64,000 nt of DNA from Prunus persica (lineage: Eukaryota > Streptophyta > Magnoliopsida > Rosales > Rosaceae), in NCBI RefSeq assembly GCF_000346465.2, contig NC_034014.1, forward strand, positions 24,341,297-24,405,296, given 5' to 3'. The translations under genes and the position numbers were made by a program. How positions within the stretch are numbered: the stretch's first letter is position 1; each line of letters begins with the position of its first letter. The notes beneath the pieces are model-generated. The model searched no databases, was not told the DNA's origin, and was given only the letters and a program-made list of their open reading frames with translations. Positions 23,426-34,753 of this stretch are shown one piece after another.

Positions 23426-24849
23426 TTGCACTGACGGAACTAGATAGAGGGCTGGGCTAGCCTTTTTTTAAATTAAAATATATTACATTTATTTGTTCAA
23501 TTAAGAAACATAATCTCTTAATAAACACTCATGATTTTAACTTACCTTTTACTATTGTATTCCAGTGTATATTTTTATTTCTATAAAACTATAGAAACAT
23601 TAAGTGCCCCTAAAAAAAAAATGGTCATTAGATTTTAAACTAATAACTTTAGCTAGCCCACTTATTAAAAATTTTCTGATTCCGACTTTGAAAATCAACA
23701 AAACAAAACTAAGTATAAATTTAATTAAAGAAGTACCATTAGAGTAAAAATGTATATGTTGTTTTATCACTAGAATTATAAGTTGTTACAAACATATGCC
23801 CCTTCTCGAATGTTTGGAAAACTTTTTTCTCGCGAGACCTAAAGCAGATGGTATGCCATGGAAGGTTTAAATAATCTGCTTTTAATGATTAAATGAGATT
23901 AGTCTTCAGAATTATTATTAGTTAATAATTCCCACTTTATACCATCTTATATAAACTATGGTGGATACTGTGGAATGGGATCCAAAATAATATTGCTAGG
24001 ACAAGCAATTTTTCCATGTCCATATGTCATCTCCAATATGTAATTAATTTATTTGACACTACCATTCCTAGTTGCATCATTATTTCGAACCCATGGTCAA
24101 GAATAATTTTTGTATGTTATGGATATATAAGCTGGTTGGTACACACGAGACATGTTAAAATATTCTCCAATACACATAGGATATAAAAATAAAATATTTT
24201 CATATGTCCCATGTGTATTGAATGGTACACGAACCAACTGGTGTATTTAGAATATACAAACTTTTATCCGTGGCCGAGTAGTATTATTTGGACAAAAATA
24301 ACCAAGTCCGTCTTGGTCTACAAACCAATGATAACTAAAATTGAAAATTTAATTTAATAGACAATTTGATCATACACGTAATAAATATATGTATAGGTTC
24401 ACTTTTTTTCCATAGTCAAGTTTTGTTCACCCCACGAAAAGCGCGGGTGCATGCATTGCAAGTTGCAGCTGTCCAACAAAATTAAACAGAAAATAAACAA
24501 TAAATAGAAACTTCTATATGAAGAATCATTCTCGTCCGGCACGTGGTGATTATTATGCATCATGCACAACAAAACCAGTTAATTATATACTTTAATATTA
24601 TATACATTCTTATTATGAAATAAATATTAATTTACATGGACTGACATTAATTGGCATATATATTTCTTTATTATTCTCTGGTCACACGCGATTTCATGTC
24701 ATGACATGCATGCAATGTTGCGTTTTTTGTATCCAGTGGTGTCGTTTGGCTCCTAATAATGTCCGTACAATGCATGGATCAAAGTGATTGATCACTGCAA
24801 GTATAATGAGGTTGATATTTATTCCTTTATTTCCATGTCATACAAGAAG

Positions 24850-24869
24850 ATATATATATATATATATAT
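24850..24869. repeat. (TA)n microsatellite
   Basis: About ten TA units in gene-free DNA. Confidence 0.9.
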
Positions 24870-26571
24870 GTCATCCAACGGTGAATATTTATCAATTATT
24901 ATTGCCGATTTCCATTATGTACGGATTCTAGACGATCGATAAGAAATTTTAATTTAATTTAATTTAATTAGGATTAAAGCACATGGTTTACAAATAACTC
25001 GTTTGTATTTGGAGAGAAACGAACAAATATTTGGGACATAAGTTCAGTTGGGGAAGCGGGGGAATCACCAGTGAATTAATTAAAGTTAAAGAGTACGCGT
25101 ATTGCATGCAAATTTAGGAAAATAATAATTGAGATTTGGTATCCTAAGAAGATCTAGGGCTTGAAAAGAGAAGAGAGAGTCTCGACGCGTGCTTTGAGTG
25201 ATTTGTAAAGACTACATGAATATTATACAAATTAGTTTATTTTTGTAACTCTTGGCTTAATGTATGTATTAGACAGAATTAAGTCGGATATTTTATTTAT
25301 TATCATCTACTCGTTCTGATTTAGTGGTATTTTTCTTCCATATAGTATTTAAGTAAGGTACAGTTCTAATATTGTGAAGAAAAAAAAAAAACTTGTTTTG
25401 ATATATAGAGTACCTATACTTATACAACATATATACACAAATTAAACATAGAGATCCTTCACATATAATTATACTAAGCTATAGAAATCTTTCTTGGTCT
25501 ATTAAGTTCTTTGGGGGCCTGAGATTAAATTAATCTAAGCTCATGGAATATAACCCAATCTAATATCAAAATATTCCTTCTTGCCTTCTAGAAAGACAAA
25601 CACAACGGTAGGGGAGTGATAGATAATCTTTAATCAGTCTTAACATGTTTGATAATCTAAATCCTTCTTAATTTAGATAAATAAAAAGACGGGAGTCGAA
25701 CTTTTACCTTTTTTTTTTTTTTTTTTTTAAGCCGTAGATTATTTAATTTTCTGTGGCTTGCACTCCATCTCAATCTCTGTATGTTGAAACTTCTTTCCTT
25801 TGCGTATTGGGACAGATGGAAACAAACCGTTGATCACCATGACTGACTTGGTGAGAGTCTCCATGGTATTGCGACGCGTCCGTTTGTGTTTGACTGAGTT
25901 GGGGAGAGTCGAAAAATAATTTGCCTCTGTTTAATTTGCATATGAACTCAAAGCGGTAGAAATCCGCTGTCCTATTAAATCTGTGTGGACTGAAATATAT
26001 TAAATCTCAGTTTTAAGCTAGGTCTTTTTAGACGGCTTGATGTGCCAATGCCAGTAAAGACGGTAACTGCTAAGTCTTTCAACGCGCATGCAATGCAAGT
26101 TGCTTATATTTGTATAATTGTAATTAATTAAACCCTAATTATAAGTATTTGTGTGAAAGGCAGAGCGAAACCGTGAAGGATTTCGCTGTTGGATTGTAAG
26201 TAAACATCACAGTGTTTATTCGTTTCGATACCCTTCACCCCCTTAGGTTGGAGTCATTTTCAAAAAGGGACGTGACTTTTTAACCGTTTTCACATATTGT
26301 TACTCAAAGTCTTATAATTTTATCTATTTAGCATTTTTTGTGTCTGATTGTCTGTTTTTTCGTTGTCTTTAGACTAAGTGCGGGGGCCTACTTCTGAAAA
26401 GCAATGAGACGTCGATCTTCTCGTTAAGGGCTAATGAAAATTTTATCTTTGTTTCCACAAAAAGTAATGACACATTATCAATGCATTTTTGACAATATCG
26501 ATGCACATTATCTATTCTACGGATGTTGTAGAAAAGAATCGATGATAGCTAATGGCGGAGCCATGTAGCAA

Positions 26572-26581
26572 CTCTCTCTCT

Positions 26582-26616
<35 letters not shown>
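26572..26616. repeat. (CT)n microsatellite with TCCC interruptions
   Basis: A pure CT run interrupted by 'tccctccc', in gene-free DNA. Confidence 0.9.
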
Positions 26617-26620
<4 letters not shown>

Positions 26621-26763
26621 CATTTCACTCTCATTTTCAAGAAGCTCTACAAGAATCTGTGGTGTTTATACTTTCATTCTCTTTATTTTTGTATTTATAT
26701 TTTGTAAAATGACCCCCTTAACCTCAATTCCTGGCTCCGTCATAGTAATTCAGCGAGGTATTA

Positions 26764-27202
26764 GAGCAAGTCTACCGCAAGGCCTTTTGCTCGGGTAGGA
26801 CAGGGCCTATGTCCGAGAACGGCTCCAGTGCACAACGGCAAGCATGGGCAACGGGTGGAACCCACCAAGGCAAGGCCACAAGCAAGTCCATCCAGTGCTT
26901 TTGCGTGGGCAAAATAACGCAATGCTAATGTCATAATGACGTAAATAACCAATTTAAATAACAAAAAAATTGAAAAACAAAAACTAAAAAATTCAGAATT
27001 TTTATATATTATAAATACGTAGTCATATTCTTTACTTTCCATACCAAAATTCTACACAAATTGATCTTCTCATATCTCATGTGAACAGTAATTGCCCTTG
27101 TCCTTACCCATAGGGATGGAAACAAAATTGCAAGGGCTGCCACTATTCACATAAATAGTGACAATCCTTACCTTGCTCTTACTTATAAGGGTGGAAGTAC
27201 TC
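26764..27202. mobile_element. PIF/Harbinger-type MITE, copy 2
   Basis: A 439-bp element flanked by TTA at 26761-26763 and 27203-27205. The ends are GAGCAAGTCTACC at the left and GAGTACTTCCACC reading inward from the right. It has the same block order as the copy at 1560-2010, for example 'ccttttgctcgggtaggaca' against 'tcttttgcccggggaggaca', and a shared 'taatgacgt/ataatgacat' stretch. It is non-coding. Confidence 0.75.
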
Positions 27203-27685
27203 TTATAGGTGGTTGATTGAAATCTATTATGCAATCTTTGACAAAATGATGCACAGTATATGGTCATTCGTAGCAGAGGAAAAAGGGCGTTGAAGATAAA
27301 TGGAGGAGAAAAGTGGTAGCTATAACTATATACTTAATTTACAAGCTTTCATATATAGGATGGCCAACAAAGTCTAAGATCATAGTATATAATCAACCAC
27401 CGCACACCACACACTGCTATTAAGCGATGGATACATGTCAAAGTCCATGTATTTGTAGTTCGAATGCAGAGCTTCTCCCCAGAGGAAGTCTCGACATGCA
27501 CGCAAGGGAATGTTCCATGCGTATATTTGACTTTCTGGACAGCAAGTTATTAACAAGCTAGACCAACTTTATCCCATGCACGAGATTAAGTAACTAATTT
27601 CAGTTAGATTTAACTAATTTTCAAAAACCTTTGTTTGGTGAACTTATAAATGCTATACTGGATTGATTAAATTAAATAGAGTAGT

Positions 27686-27893
27686 GTAACTCATAATAAC
27701 TGGTTTGAATTCAACTCTATAATATAGTTCAAATCGAACTATAAAACGAGATCAATATACATAAAAACCTGAGTTTTACCGAGAATCAAAAGCTGCACAT
27801 GAACTTTAAAAAAAACTGTTAAATTTCCTTTGTGAGGGGTCAATTATATAAAATAATTGTTTAAGTACGAATGAGCTATAGCAAGAATTTGAA
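27686..27893. repeat. Dispersed repeat, uninterrupted copy
   Basis: The block from 'actcataataactggtttgaa' to 'gagctatagcaag' recurs at 29456-30055. There the same sequence is split by an insertion of about 400 bp ending in poly(A). Confidence 0.75.
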
Positions 27894-28739
27894 ACCAACA
27901 ACTCAATTAGTTTCGCTTTCTTAAGATTTGAAGTAATTAATTGTTTTGATAAGTTTTTCCATGGGCAGTGTCCACCTTTCAGGGCCAGGGATGAGAATCG
28001 ATCTGAATGCTAACATTGGGCAGGCCGCCAATAGGCTGAGGTGTAAGCCCTTATAAAACTTTTCCTTTCTAGACGCACCTCGCCCCTTGTGAGTCTTTCT
28101 TCTCCCAAAAATGTTCTGAGCTCAAGTGCTAATGTGGTCTGAGGGAAAGGATTTCTTCTTGTCTGCTTAGCTTTTTCTTCGACGGTTTACTCTCTCATCC
28201 GTACACGTAAATTAAAAGTGGTACATTATATTGAAATTTATGAAGATTAATTTGGATTCGAAGGCGATGTGATATTGAAATTTGTGATGAAAAATTTGGA
28301 TTCGATGGCGATGTGATTGAAACTTTTCATGTGTCACGAAAATTCAACATAAAAATGACTTTCAGTTCCCTAATATTTGTCACATTCTTCTCATCAAATG
28401 TATATGTACGGCCATTTCCAACAATGATATGCTCTAATTATACATAATCTGATATTAATTATAAATAAAAAAATAATGCATTCAGACTTGATCTCTACCA
28501 TTATACTTGAGGGAAAGGGGACCAATCATTTGAATAATTAGTAAACCCTCTTAATCAACTTCACATCTCATTCATGTGACTTTTTGGACCACAATTTAGA
28601 TAAAAATGCATCAAATTTAATAATATGTACAAAATTGACTATCTATAAAGAAGAGTGCTAAATTAACTGAAATAATAATTAGACCAACTATCGTGATAGT
28701 TTTTTGAGAGAACCTCAACGAAACGAGGGAAACTTAATT

Positions 28740-28930
28740 GATAAAACAAAAAGTTACAACGGGAGGAGCAACACGCCTGACCCTGACTTAACAAATCACA
28801 TAATATGACGTCCTGAATAAGATCAGGGGGCATCTCAAACTAAGTAAAGTTGTCCACAATATACAGATCAAATCGAGCAAGTCAGTGTGCAACACTATTT
28901 GCTTCTCCATGAGTAAATTGAAAAACAGAT
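28740..28930 (-). pseudogene. LINE RNase H C-terminal remnant
   Basis: On the minus strand one frame reads FTHGEANSVAH, a stop, LARFDLYIVDNFT, a stop, then FEMPPDLIQDVILCDL. This resembles the last part of plant LINE-type RNase H domains (N-x-V-A-H-x-L-A-R ... W-x-x-x-P). Internal stops make it a dead fragment. Confidence 0.6.
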
Positions 28931-29455
28931 AGTTTAGAAATGTAAAAGACGCTATTATATACATATCAGACATTTAATTTGATCATTGTGATTTGATACA
29001 TTCGGGCGGTGCCTACCAAGTATTCGCCATTAATGAATTAATGAGGAATAATGAAGTGACTCAACTTGATATCTATATATATGTGTGTGTATCTTACACT
29101 TAAATGCAATTAAAATAACTGTTGGCCTTTGGAAGGTCCCCATACCATATAGAGGATTTGGTCCAAGTCTTGTGCAATTGAATTGCAAAGTGATAAAGCC
29201 CTATAATTTGAAGGAGTTATGACCTTGAGATTTTGACAACCCCAAGAAATTCAACAAAAATTATAAATTGAAGGCGATCCGAATTGATCATTGATAGCAA
29301 GCACTACTAGTAGAGATGGAGTTGAGAAATTTCCTGAAAACTCAATTAATGCACGGCATACACAACCTTATTAGAGAGATTGATTACGTTGGTTTTGAAT
29401 ATATATATATATATATATTGAGAGGCTAATATTACAGTTGATGCAATAAAACGAA

Positions 29456-30055
29456 ATGGAATCATAATAATTGGTTTGAACTCAACATTATAATGTAGTA
29501 CAAACCGAATTATGAAACAAATCAATATACGTAAATATTAGATTCGGCTAATCGTGCTGCTGAATGTTATTCGCAATCAGATTCGGCTTACAACTTGCTA
29601 TGGACTTGGGGTTGCAACATATACAATTAGAGTCAGATGCACAAGTATCAATACCATATGGCTTTCCAATGTGATGTAGATTTGGGCTATGAAGGAGTTT
29701 TAGTAAATGAAATTCAGGTTTTGGCTAATTCATTTCATAGTTGTTTTGGTCAGTTTTGACCTCGTACTTGTAATCGTGCGGCTGATAGCCTTGCACGTTT
29801 TGCACTTTCTATTTCGGACCTTATAGTTTGGATGGAAGATGGACCTGAATGGTTGTCTCCCATTCTTGCTAATGATGTTATACTTGCTTCTTAATGCAAT
29901 GTTATGATCTGATTCTAAAAAAAAAAAAAAAAAAATCAGAGTTTTACCAAGAATCAAAAGCTGCACATAAAATTTAAAAAAAAAAAAAAAACTGTTAAAT
30001 TTCTTTTTTGGGGGGTCAATTATATAAAAGATCTATGTATGCATGAGCTATAGCA
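29456..30055. repeat. Dispersed repeat copy interrupted by a LINE 3' end
   Basis: The left part (about 29456-29540) and right part (about 29937-30055) match 27686-27893 in order. The middle is an insertion that is absent from the other copy. Confidence 0.7.
29540..29935 (+). mobile_element. 5'-truncated LINE 3' end with poly(A)
   Basis: The frame ending at TAA 29892-29894 encodes NRAADSLARFALSI and WMEDGPEWLSPIL, the usual C-terminus of plant non-LTR element RNase H domains. Further upstream LQHIQLESDAQV fits the preceding RNase H strand. It is followed by a short 3' UTR and a 19-base poly(A) at 29917-29935. No clean target duplication is visible. It sits inside the duplicated host segment, so the insertion is younger than that duplication. 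Confidence 0.7.
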
Positions 30056-30159
30056 AGCAAGAAGAACAATCAACTCGGTATTAGGTGCACTTCTAGACCT
30101 GATCAGGTCTAAACGAGTAGCATGGTTATATATAATAAGAGCTACGACACTAACAACTT

Positions 30160-30233
30160 GACCGCATAGCGCAGTGGATTAGCGCGTTTGACTTCGGATC
30201 AAAAGGTCGTGGGTTCGACTCCCACTGTGGTCG
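30160..30233 (+). tRNA. tRNA-Arg (anticodon UCG)
   Basis: A 74-nt cloverleaf. The acceptor stem GACCGCA pairs with TGTGGTC (one G-U) and the discriminator base is G. The D stem is GCGC/GCGC; the anticodon stem TTTGA/TCAAA has loop CTTCGGA, giving anticodon TCG at positions 34-36. The T stem GTGGG/CCCAC has loop TTCGACT. There is no intron and no encoded CCA. The A box and B box (GGTTCGACTCC) are intact. Confidence 0.95.
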
Positions 30234-30239
30234 CATTTC

Positions 30240-30246
30240 GTTTTTT
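30240..30246 (+). terminator. Pol III terminator after tRNA-Arg
   Basis: A run of six T residues starts seven bases past the tRNA 3' end, as expected for RNA polymerase III termination. Confidence 0.75.
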
Positions 30247-30454
30247 CATAAATCTTTTTTCCCTCCCTTTTGGACCCAATGCAATATAACAAGGAAAGTT
30301 CGCCTCCTTGTTGGACTCCAATTTAAAGTCCATTTTATCTAATGGGCCTTGAATGTGTCCTCTTCCCGATTTTGTGGAAGGCCCATCCTCTCATGTTTGG
30401 TGCAATTCAACAAAATTGATTGTTTGTTTGTTTTTTTTTTCAATGGATAGTGGG

Positions 30455-30590
30455 TGTTTACCTTAGTAGTTGATGTCTTTGTTTGCAAACTCTATGACAC
30501 CAGTTCGAATCCCCTTGGTGGGTGCCCGCTCCCTTTAGAATAGAATTCTCTCCTCCCCTTAAAATAGAATATCGATAAATAAAAAAATGC
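30455..30590 (+). repeat. Possible tRNA-derived SINE fragment
   Basis: An A-box-like 'accttagtagttgatgtc' is followed about 50 bases later by a B-box-like 'cagttcgaatcccc' and a CT-rich tail. It may be a SINE or merely resemble one; no target duplication was identified. Confidence 0.35.
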
Positions 30591-31139
30591 TTTTTATGAT
30601 CTATAAACACACACTGCGTTTGTATAAATACTTATCTAAAAACAGCATTGCGTTTTTTATAATCCAAAAGCACTTTCGAGTTTTTCTCCTTAAAATGTGT
30701 ACTGGGAACATTAGTATTGTGACTTGAAAAGTTCCACTACACGCTCGCAAGCTAGTCCGTACCATAAAATTTTCACAACAAAACGCGCGTTCGCTGAAGC
30801 GGGTCCAGTCCAAGCAAATCGCTTCCCTTCCTAATTACTCAAAGCAAACCCCCATCTCATCATCATTTACTACATAATCATATTTATTTTCCCCATAAGT
30901 TAACAACTTCTTCTTCTTCTTCAGAAACAGACCTTCCAACCTCATCACCATGATTTGATTGATTAATTGCACCACCCACAATCAAATTTAGCTTCAGCAT
31001 ACTGCTTCACTACCTTCTTCAACCTTCAACAACAACAACCACCCATTTCTCAGCTCCACCTGAAAGTCTCTGTCTTATTCTCAAAACCCAAACAAAAAGA
31101 AGTGACAGAGAGGACAATCCCAATCTCAATTTCTCAAGC
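30591..31139. promoter_or_regulatory. Promoter and 5' leader of the UXS gene
   Basis: AT-rich upstream DNA that becomes CT/CA-rich close to the start codon ('acttcttcttcttcttc', 'aacaacaacaacc'), typical of a plant 5' UTR. No single TATA box is convincing. Confidence 0.4.
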
Positions 31140-34100
31140 ATGAAGCAATTGCACAAGCAAGCGAGCGTGAATCAAAGGAGGGACGAAGAGATCCCATCAA
31201 ACCTAGCCTCAACCTACTCTCCCAAGGCTCTCAAACACCCTCGATCTCTCCCCAGATCCATCAACTACCTCTTCAAAGAACAGAGGCTCCTCTTCATCCT
31301 CGTCGGCATTCTCATCGGCTCCACCTTCTTCATCCTCCAGCCCACCCTTTACCGACTCGGCCCATCTGACCCCAACAACCCCACCACCTCCATCTCCAGA
31401 TCCTTCTCCACCGCCCATGACCTCGTCCCCAAGCCCACCCATGCAAAGGTGGGTCGGGTCCCCGTCGGGCTCGGCAAGCGGAGGCTCCGAATTGTCGTCA
31501 CCGGCGGTGCTGGGTTCGTTGGGTCTCATCTTGTTGACAAGCTCCTTGACAGGGGCAACGACGTGATTGTGATTGATAATTTCTTTACCGGGAGGAAGGA
31601 TAATCTGGTGCACCATTTTGGGAACCCAAGGTTCGAGCTCATTAGGCATGACGTCGTTGAGCCGATTCTGCTGGAGGTCGATCAGATCTACCACTTGGCC
31701 TGCCCTGCCTCCCCTGTTCATTATAAGTATAACCCAGTCAAGACCATTATATCCTTTTTATTCAATCATGTTCGTTCTTAGTGTTTATGATCACTCTTTC
31801 TTTATGGTTTTGATTGAATTTTGGCATTTGGGTTGTTTTTGTTTAGTTTTGTTTGCTTTTTTGGGTTGAATTTTGAAAAAAGAAAAGAAAAGGATTTTGA
31901 ATTTTTGAGGTCCTTGACTGTGATTACAAGACCAATGTGATGGGTACTCTTAATATGCTGGGACTTGCCAAGCGAATTGGGGCAAGGTTTTTGCTCACCA
32001 GTACGAGTGAGGTGTATGGGGACCCCCTGGAGCATCCTCAGAAGGAGACTTACTGGGGAAATGTAAATCCTATAGGTGTGTTTATATGTTAGACGTTTAT
32101 GTCTTTAAAATGTTTGTGTATAATGCATTTTGTTGCTTGCTTAATATGTTTATATATATTTGTCTCTGTGTGTATGCTTGCAAATGAGCAGGTGAGAGGA
32201 GCTGTTATGATGAAGGAAAGAGGACAGCAGAGACATTGGCAATGGATTATCATCGAGGTGCAGATGTCGAGGTAACTGAAACATTGGTTCTGATATGCAG
32301 TTGTAAATGTGCTATCGGGGAATCCATAATTTGATGCCTGGATTGATAGGCATGCAGATGTAAAATGTTAACGTCATTCTTTAAAATGGCAGTAAGATCA
32401 TAGGATTAGTTTAATCTTGAGAAACTGCATGATTTCTTCAATTTAGTGGCACCTGCCCTCCATTTTTTCCCTTATAGGTACATTAGACTTTTTACGACCT
32501 GGTCAGTTTTATTTATTTATCTTAACATAATCTTCTTTATAGTCATTTTTTCCCCGGCAAACTATTCTGCTTTATACTTTAGTTGTCATTTTAAATGTTG
32601 ATTCAATGGACCTTTTAAATTCATAGTACCTTTTAGATATGACATAGTTTTGAAGCTGCCAAGAAGCTACACGACGTTAGAAATTTGTAAAATTAGGGGT
32701 TGCAAGTAGCCAAGTGAAATTTATTACTTGGGTTTTCCTTGTATGGTTGCTTGAACTTTATGGTAATGCCCAATTTTCGCATTAGCAAGTGAATTTTGTT
32801 ATTTGGGCCATGTATAGTTGTTTGAACTTTAATTGGATCTGCTTTTTACATATCTTGCGTTATTTGGGATGGGACCCTATTCACCTCTATAATTGGAACC
32901 GTAATTAGGGCTCTACCATTTATTCACTTGACCAAATTTATTTATTTATAAATTTTGTTACACGCCACATAGAGTTCCACCTAAAACCACCTCATAGACA
33001 GTAATCTCAAAAAAATTTATTTTATTCACTGGTAGTGCCAATGGTCATCCTTGACCTGTTTCACTTTTAATCGATCCTTGGCTGAGGTATACAAATCATT
33101 GTTTTTCCAGGCTTGAGTTTAGAACATTGTCTCATCCAAATGCTTTTGAAATCCTTTCCTATCATGGAGAAGCTATAACTACTGTAGTTCAAAGTAAGAT
33201 AGGATTTGGGTTGGTTTCCACCATTAGCTTGTCAGACTCACATAAGGCTTCCTGTTTTCAGGTCCGTATTGCTCGAATTTTCAACACTTATGGTCCGCGT
33301 ATGTGTTTGGATGATGGGCGTGTTGTCAGCAATTTTGTTGCTCAGGTTAATGTTTAATACTACCTTTTTCTTTTAAAGTGGTTTTTAGATTTCTGCTATT
33401 AATAACTCATGACTACTGGGATGTTTCCTAATGTGATTATCATTGTTGTGCTTTTCTAACTGTTGTGGGGCTACCTGTGTAGGCTATCCGCAGACAACCA
33501 TTGACTGTGTACGGTGATGGTAAACAAACACGAAGCTTCCAATATGTCTCTGATTTGGTATGCTAGACTTTCTGCAGTTTCAATATGCAGTTCTTTCATT
33601 GGAACTTTAGCACATGCCATATTACTTATGCATATTCTGCATCTTTGCCACATTTTCTTCCGGGACCTCGAAATATTTACATTGTACTCCTGGCACAATA
33701 GGTCTCATTATTGTCAGCAAATTCTAGAATCAGTTAGAAGATGAACTGAAAGCCCATTATATCCTTTTTGTCTGCCTTTGAACTCAAAGGGGCTTTTGAT
33801 TGAAACTGCTTTAATTAGTTAATTGATGCGGTGGATGATCTAATAACACTTTCTTTTAATGATAGGTCAATGGACTGGTGGCATTGATGGACGGTGAACA
33901 TGTGGGGCCGTTCAACCTGGGTAATCCAGGGGAGTTCACCATGCTAGAGCTTGCTGAGGTTTGCCTTTTCCTCCTTACCATAATTTTAATGTTTTTCATA
34001 CACTCCATTTAGACATCAGAAAATGCTCCAAGGTGCTTGGATGGTAATTCTTTTAATTTTTTTTTGTAGTGATTTTGCTCTTTTTTATCCTTTTTTTCGT

Positions 34101-34424
34101 CCCGATATCCAGAAGCTGATAAGAGTTTGATATTCTTGAGTGATTTTTATGCTTGCAAATGAAGAGCAATTCTACACTGGCCTTCTGCAATTTTCACTTC
34201 TTCCTGATGAACAGGTTGTCAAAGAAACAATTGATTCAAGTGCGACAATAGAATTCAGACCAAATACTGCTGATGATCCACATAAGAGGAAACCTGACAT
34301 TAGCAAAGCAAAGGAGCTATTGAACTGGGAGCCAAAGGTGTCCTTGAGGGAGGGACTGCCTCTTATGGTGAGCGATTTCCAGAATCGCATTTTAAACGAA
34401 GACGAAGGAAAAGCCATTAATTAA
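31140..34424 (+). CDS. UXS: UDP-glucuronic acid decarboxylase (UDP-xylose synthase), membrane type
   Basis: Seven exons: 31140-31748, 31928-32075, 32192-32271, 33262-33345, 33483-33557, 33866-33958 and 34215-34424, giving 432 residues. Intron 1 has AT-AC borders; the rest are GT-AG. The enzyme converts UDP-glucuronate to UDP-xylose with bound NAD. A short cytosolic N-terminus is followed by one membrane anchor (about 50-67), a stem, then the short-chain dehydrogenase fold: GGAGFVGSH (about 122-130), [10 protein letters not shown], catalytic Tyr258-x3-Lys262 in [36 protein letters not shown] and [15 protein letters not shown]. The anchor and length place it with the Golgi-type UXS2/UXS4 group rather than the cytosolic UXS3/5/6 group. 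It supplies xylose for hemicellulose. Confidence 0.95.
31749..31927 (+). other. U12-type AT-AC intron (UXS intron 1)
   Basis: A 179-nt intron beginning ATATCCTTTTT, matching the U12 5' splice consensus, and ending in AC. A U12 branch site TCCTTGAC lies at 31911-31918, with the branch A about 10 nt before the end. Removal joins PVKTI to KTNVMG in frame, the conserved UXS sequence. No GT-AG pair nearby gives that junction. Confidence 0.88.
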
Positions 34425-34753
34425 GAATGCGGAGAACCAGTATGTATAGTGTGAAGAATGACTGTATCTTATCGATTCGTTTATTATTGTCGTCCTTTTA
34501 CATTACTTGGAAATTCAATCAAAAAGCCACTGTAGGAAGATGTATCTGGTTATCCACGGTGCTTGTTTAGAGCAAAGTTTACAGTCATTAGATTTTGATG
34601 GCATTTTTTTTACCACCGTTTATGGCACACATTGTGGTGGTGCAAGGTTGTATCTTCATTTATTTTATTTTTTTGACAATTTTTTGGTAATTTGGAAGGA
34701 AAATCACCTCTCGCATTTGGTGGGTGTGGTAAAGTTGATAACATTTGGTATTA

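Larger units (their letters stand above)
22761..26571. other. Gene-free AT-rich region
   Basis: No coding frames with family resemblance. It includes a (TA)n tract at 24850-24869, poly-T near 25710-25728 and a possible tRNA-derived SINE near 23325-23425. Confidence 0.5.
27206..30159. other. Gene-free region with retroelement fragments and a segmental duplication
   Basis: No host gene was recognised. It contains two LINE RNase H remnants and a duplicated segment (27686-27893 and 29456-30055), listed separately. Confidence 0.5.

Noticed and set aside
31209..31721. 170-codon minus-strand frame opposite UXS exon 1
   Set aside because: Antisense shadow of a clearly coding exon; composition is Gly/Glu/Asp-rich as expected from the reverse of Pro/Ser-coding DNA.
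31749..31927. Retained read-through end of a 213-residue truncated UXS
   Set aside because: The frame stops shortly after the conserved PVKTI; the U12 splice signals restore the full enzyme, so truncation is not needed.
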